Of a stretch of DNA of 64,000 bases, positions 60,560 through 64,000 are shown piece after piece. Origin of the DNA: Selaginella moellendorffii (lineage: Eukaryota > Streptophyta > Lycopodiopsida > Selaginellales > Selaginellaceae); contig NW_003314286.1 of NCBI RefSeq assembly GCF_000143415.4, positions 1,896,989-1,960,988 of the forward strand, given 5' to 3'. Numbering within the stretch: position 1 is the first letter of the stretch; each line of letters begins with the position of its first letter. The notes under the pieces are model-generated. The model was not told the origin of the DNA. It searched no databases and saw nothing but the letters and a program-made list of their open reading frames with translations. The translations under genes and the position numbers were made by a program.

Positions 60560-60988
60560 ATGGGCAAAGTGGTCCAGTCTCTCAAGATGGTGCAGCATAG
60601 CAACAGGAGTGGATGTCGGGCAACGTTCGAGACTCTTGAGCGCCAAACAAATTTAGGGTATAAAGCAGGCATGGATAAGGGTAGTGTGCGAGCGACAAGC
60701 ATGATCTGTGCTATGTTACATGAGGTAAGAGAGCAAGATCCAGGATTACAAAAGGATGTTAGTGATCACCATTCATTGCTAAAGCCAAATGCTCAAGAAA
60801 TTGAAGGCAATCAAGGTGCCATTGGAAAAGAGGCTTTGGTAATCTGGGGTTTGGAGAAAGCTATGCCCATGTGGAAATTAACCTTACCTTTGGATGTCCA
60901 GCTTGTTTATACCTGTGCATCCCAACAAACCACCTTAATCCAAGCCACACTCAGGTATATGATAACTCTTATGAAGCATCACTATTAA
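60560..60988 (+). CDS. Hypothetical ORF, 142 codons
   Basis: An isolated open frame with ordinary amino-acid composition (MGKVVQSLKMVQHSNRSG...), no membrane segment, repeat or motif I recognise, and no splice-supported extension. It lies just before repeat DNA. It could be a chance ORF or a relic; I cannot suggest a function. Confidence 0.2.
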   Translation: MGKVVQSLKMVQHSNRSGCRATFETLERQTNLGYKAGMDKGSVRATSMICAMLHEVREQDPGLQKDVSDHHSLLKPNAQEIEGNQGAIGKEALVIWGLEKAMPMWKLTLPLDVQLVYTCASQQTTLIQATLRYMITLMKHHY

Positions 60989-61154
60989 TAAAATCTTGCA
61001 GCTTTGTAATATAAAATTGGCAAGTGATTTGAGAGTCTTAGAACGGTATAGGATTTTGGCCAATGAAGAGATTGAAGTAGTTTTATTTCAAACTTTCTAT
61101 AGTTGAGTTTTTTGGTTTGTGTAAACAAAATCTAGTGGATATATTTAAAATATG

Positions 61155-62765
61155 GAATATGTGTGAGACACAAACCCTTAAGCCCCAAGTGGAGCCGAAA
61201 GGGTGCCACGTGGTAGTGGCGGAAGCGAAAGCCAAACAAGTATAATATGTTTAAACTAAAAGCTTCAACTTGAAAGGTCAAGAGTGAGAGTGGAACTCCC
61301 ATTGGAGTGCTCAAGGAACGAGCATGAAGTGAGCAATAAGAGAGTCTCTAGAAAAAAGACACAAGATGGACCCCAGATGGAGTTTGAGATGGACTAAGAT
61401 GGAGTTTGAGATGGACCAATATGGAGTCCGAGATGAACTGAGATGGAGTTTAAGATGGACCCGAGATAGAGTCTGAGATGGACTGAGATGGAGTCCGAGA
61501 TGGACCCGAGATGGAGTCTGAGATGGAGTCCGAGAAGGAGCTGAGATGGAGTTTGAGGTCGAGACCAAGACCGGGACCGAAACCGAGACTGAGGCCAAGG
61601 CTGAGACCGAGTTCGAGTCCGAGTCCAAGTCCAAGTCTAAGGGTGAAAGCCCAAAGCGTTCGTCTCCCAGACTCTGGGGGGCTTAGTGAGCTCCAAAAGT
61701 ATAGTAGGGGGAGGACTCCAGTGGAGCCAATTTGGCTAAGAAAGGCTAGTTTGGCTAAGGAAAGCTGCACCCAGATGTTGGGTGATGGGATAATTATTGG
61801 AAAGTCCAAAGCTAGAGTGAATATTGACCAATAAGCGGGGTAGCTTGGTGAAGTGTTCAAGAGCCAGCTTTAGTTCCCTGAGGAGATCGAATGGTTGATG
61901 CTCCCAGTCCAAGCATGGGTGGCACTACCTACTTGAATACCTGGTGTGGCTCAACGAAACCTCGCTCTAAGCCCCTAGCTAGAGCATCCAAAGACGGAAG
62001 GTGGGGAGAGTACTTATAAAGTTCATATAAGGCCACGATGTTCCAAAATGTTGTGCCAAAGTCTCAAACTGTGAAAAGGAAGAGGAGAAATCCTCTAGTG
62101 CAGTGACTAAGGATACAGTCATATGGTGAGGAAGTCCTAAAGGACAGTGGGACTTAGAGGTCGGGCCTACGGGCCTTGTTCCAGTGGCAATGTTGACAAA
62201 CACGGCCATGGACAGAAAGGGACTTGGTGGGGATTGAAAAAGGGATATTATGGAAGGTTATATATGGGGAAGGAAGGATGCTAAGAAGTGGATCTGGAAT
62301 GACCACTCATGGACAGATGGCTGAGTCTTGAAGAAAAAAGACTGGGATGCAAGTGGTATTGGAGCACTAGTGAAGCAAAGGTGATTGGGTATGGCTTTAG
62401 CGTAATGGGTTAATGTGTCGATGGTACCTTTGAGTGTCAATTATGGGATTGGACACGTGGAGCACTTGGACCAAGTGCAATGGTCGAGTGGCATGGATGC
62501 CACTCTCGAGGCTAACAAGCCCCAAGTCTTGAATTAAACTTATGGAGGTTGTGAATGAGACTCCTCCAATGTGGTTAAGTGACTAAAGTAGAATCGAAAA
62601 ATTAGTTCCTTACAATATGGAAATGGAATACAAAAATGTCAATTAACCCAAAACCCTAGTTTATATATAAGAGCGAATAGTCTAAATTGAAATCAATTTG
62701 ATACGTATCAAAATCCCATTATGCTAATATTAGTATATGGCATTGTAGTTGTACACTTGGATTTC
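61155..62765 (-). repeat. Dispersed repeat family A, long reverse-oriented copy
   Basis: Starts TGTGAGACACAAACCC near 61158. It continues with the end body (reverse of 541-805), the GGAGTCCGAGATGGACC-type array at 61365-61560, a GACCGAGACTGAGGCC-like array to 61640, and then inner sequence matching the reverse of 30741-31550. It ends with the GCTAATATTAGTATATGGCA segment also seen at 860-890. This is the longest family A copy and the best guide to its structure. ORFs within it are repeat sequence. Confidence 0.8.
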
Positions 62766-63419
62766 ACATCATCCCCTCCTCTCAAAATGATGGAAGACAG
62801 TCAAAGTTCTCTCGTGAATGAGCCGAGATCTAGAGGAACATTAGGAAGAGACATCAATAAATCTGTAAGTGGTGCCAATTATTCTTGATCCCTTTGTACA
62901 AAGTGTTTTACCTGCTATACAATTTTTGGAGGATTGGCCTGTTGAATGTCATGCCAAACCTCATAAACTTGTGATCCAACTTGCTACAACACCTGATATA
63001 GTCTCTTATACTGAGCAAAAAGCCCCTTAGATAAACTTTATACTGTAAGATTGGGAAAATAGACTAATTATCCACTTTATACTCCACAGATAGATGATGA
63101 TGGGAGTTGTATGTAAGTCATAAATTTTTCCTTTTTAATTTGCTAGTTTACCCCTTCTATCCAACCACCATAGCCTTGGCCTTAGTTAAGTTCCCTTGCC
63201 AAGGTTCCCACCTATTATATTACCTTCTATTTAGTCCTCACTGTATGAGCAACGGAGCATTACCTATCCATCCACAGATTTCTAAATTCTCTCATAATCC
63301 CCCTCCCCGGGTTAGACTGGACTTAAACTTCAACTACACTCCCTGCAGGCACAAGCAGCCAAGCATACCAAGCCTCCAGGTTAATAACATCCCTTGGTAT
63401 AACAAGACTTGATCATGGG
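62766..63419. other. Spacer between family A copies
   Basis: A 101-codon ORF at 63107-63412 has no motif. I see no gene here. Confidence 0.4.
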
Positions 63420-64000
63420 ACCATCTAAATCCCAAGTTTTAAGTACAATACTTGCTTCAGGACATCGGGGGGAAACACTATGGCCTAACGACTTGGTATA
63501 GGTACCCTTACTCCCCCACTTCCATCCCAAAGGGAAAGCCTAAGCCCCTAGGAAGAGCAAGGACCAATGAGCCACAAAGTACTCCAGTGGGGCACCACTT
63601 TATATGAGTTGGGAGCACTATACTTGGTTTCCTTTCTGGCTCTTGAGCACTTCCTTGGATGGCCCCTCTGGCACCACCCAAGTCTATGCTTACTCCCACC
63701 CAAAGCCTCTAAACCCCAATCTTAACCTCAAGTTAGTTTGGAAGCACCATTGGACAATTCCTTCAAAACTGGTTCCTAGACCTCATTATCCCTATTATAC
63801 TTTGGGAACCCCCTTCAACCTGCCCCCCCGCCCCCCCCCCCCCCTTCCCCCCTTGGGAGACACACACTTTAGGCTTTCACCCCACAACATGTATTAGTAT
63901 TCAGACTTAGTTTCAGACTCAATCTCGGACTTGATCTCAAACTCAACCTCGGACTCGGTCTCAGAATTGATCTCAGACTCGATCTGGACCCGACCTGGAC
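63420..64000 (+). repeat. Dispersed repeat family A, forward copy cut by window end
   Basis: A diverged copy in the opposite orientation to 61155-62765. It carries a GGCTCTTGAGCACTTCC phrase, a GGCTTTCACCC phrase and a final array of CTCGGACTCGGTCTCAG-like units from about 63900 to the window edge. A poly-C tract sits at 63822-63856. With the previous copy it again forms an inverted pair. Confidence 0.65.

Noticed and set aside
63604-63897. 97-codon proline-rich ORF
   Set aside because: Lies in a diverged family A copy; the proline run comes from the poly-C tract.

Overview
The window is nuclear DNA of a land plant. The genes are plant-type: a phytocyanin, a Shewanella-like phosphatase, a non-specific phospholipase C, a PLS-class PPR protein and a MUSE11/EXA1-like GYF protein. 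Introns are uniformly tiny, mostly 44-75 nt. Gene islands are compact and lie beside long AT-rich repeat deserts, and a fixed 100-N gap marks a draft scaffold. Together this points to a lycophyte such as Selaginella moellendorffii; that name is an inference from style, not a database match.

Layout. 1-3.0 kb: assembly gap, a GACTCCATCTCG-type array with the end of dispersed repeat family A, then AT-rich duplicated sequence. 3.0-23.7 kb is a gene island: MED7 (-), a small hypothetical gene (+), a phytocyanin (+), a repeat cluster, REC8 cohesin (+), a protein kinase (+), a family-4-like glycosyltransferase (+), a SURP/G-patch splicing protein (-), a PCF11-like 3'-end processing factor (+), NPC-type phospholipase C (+), SLP2 phosphatase (-) and a decayed TRM10 copy (+). 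23.7-26.1 kb is AT-rich filler. 26.3-28.8 kb is a second copy of the NPC-tail/SLP2/TRM10 segment, but here SLP2 is the dead copy and TRM10 the intact one. 28.9-49.6 kb is a repeat desert with families A and B, minisatellites, a decayed SWIM-like ORF and a bulb-lectin relic. 49.7-51.1 kb is a decayed hAT-type gene. 52.3-59.2 kb is a second island: a GYF protein (-) and a PPR gene (+) share a telo-box-rich promoter, followed by an inverted PPR relic. 59.6-64.0 kb returns to family A repeats.

The genes do not form an operon. Several are RNA-centred (MED7 transcription, PCF11 3'-end formation, SUGP1 splicing, TRM10 tRNA methylation, GYF/eIF4E translation, PPR organelle RNA), but I see no reason beyond chance for this grouping. 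The most informative structure is the tandem duplication at 20.8-28.8 kb. Its breakpoints fall inside NPC exon 4 and TRM10 exon 3 and explain why each copy keeps a different working gene. All exon coordinates were derived by hand from splice consensus, reading-frame continuity and family knowledge. I found no convincing wholly new multi-gene system.
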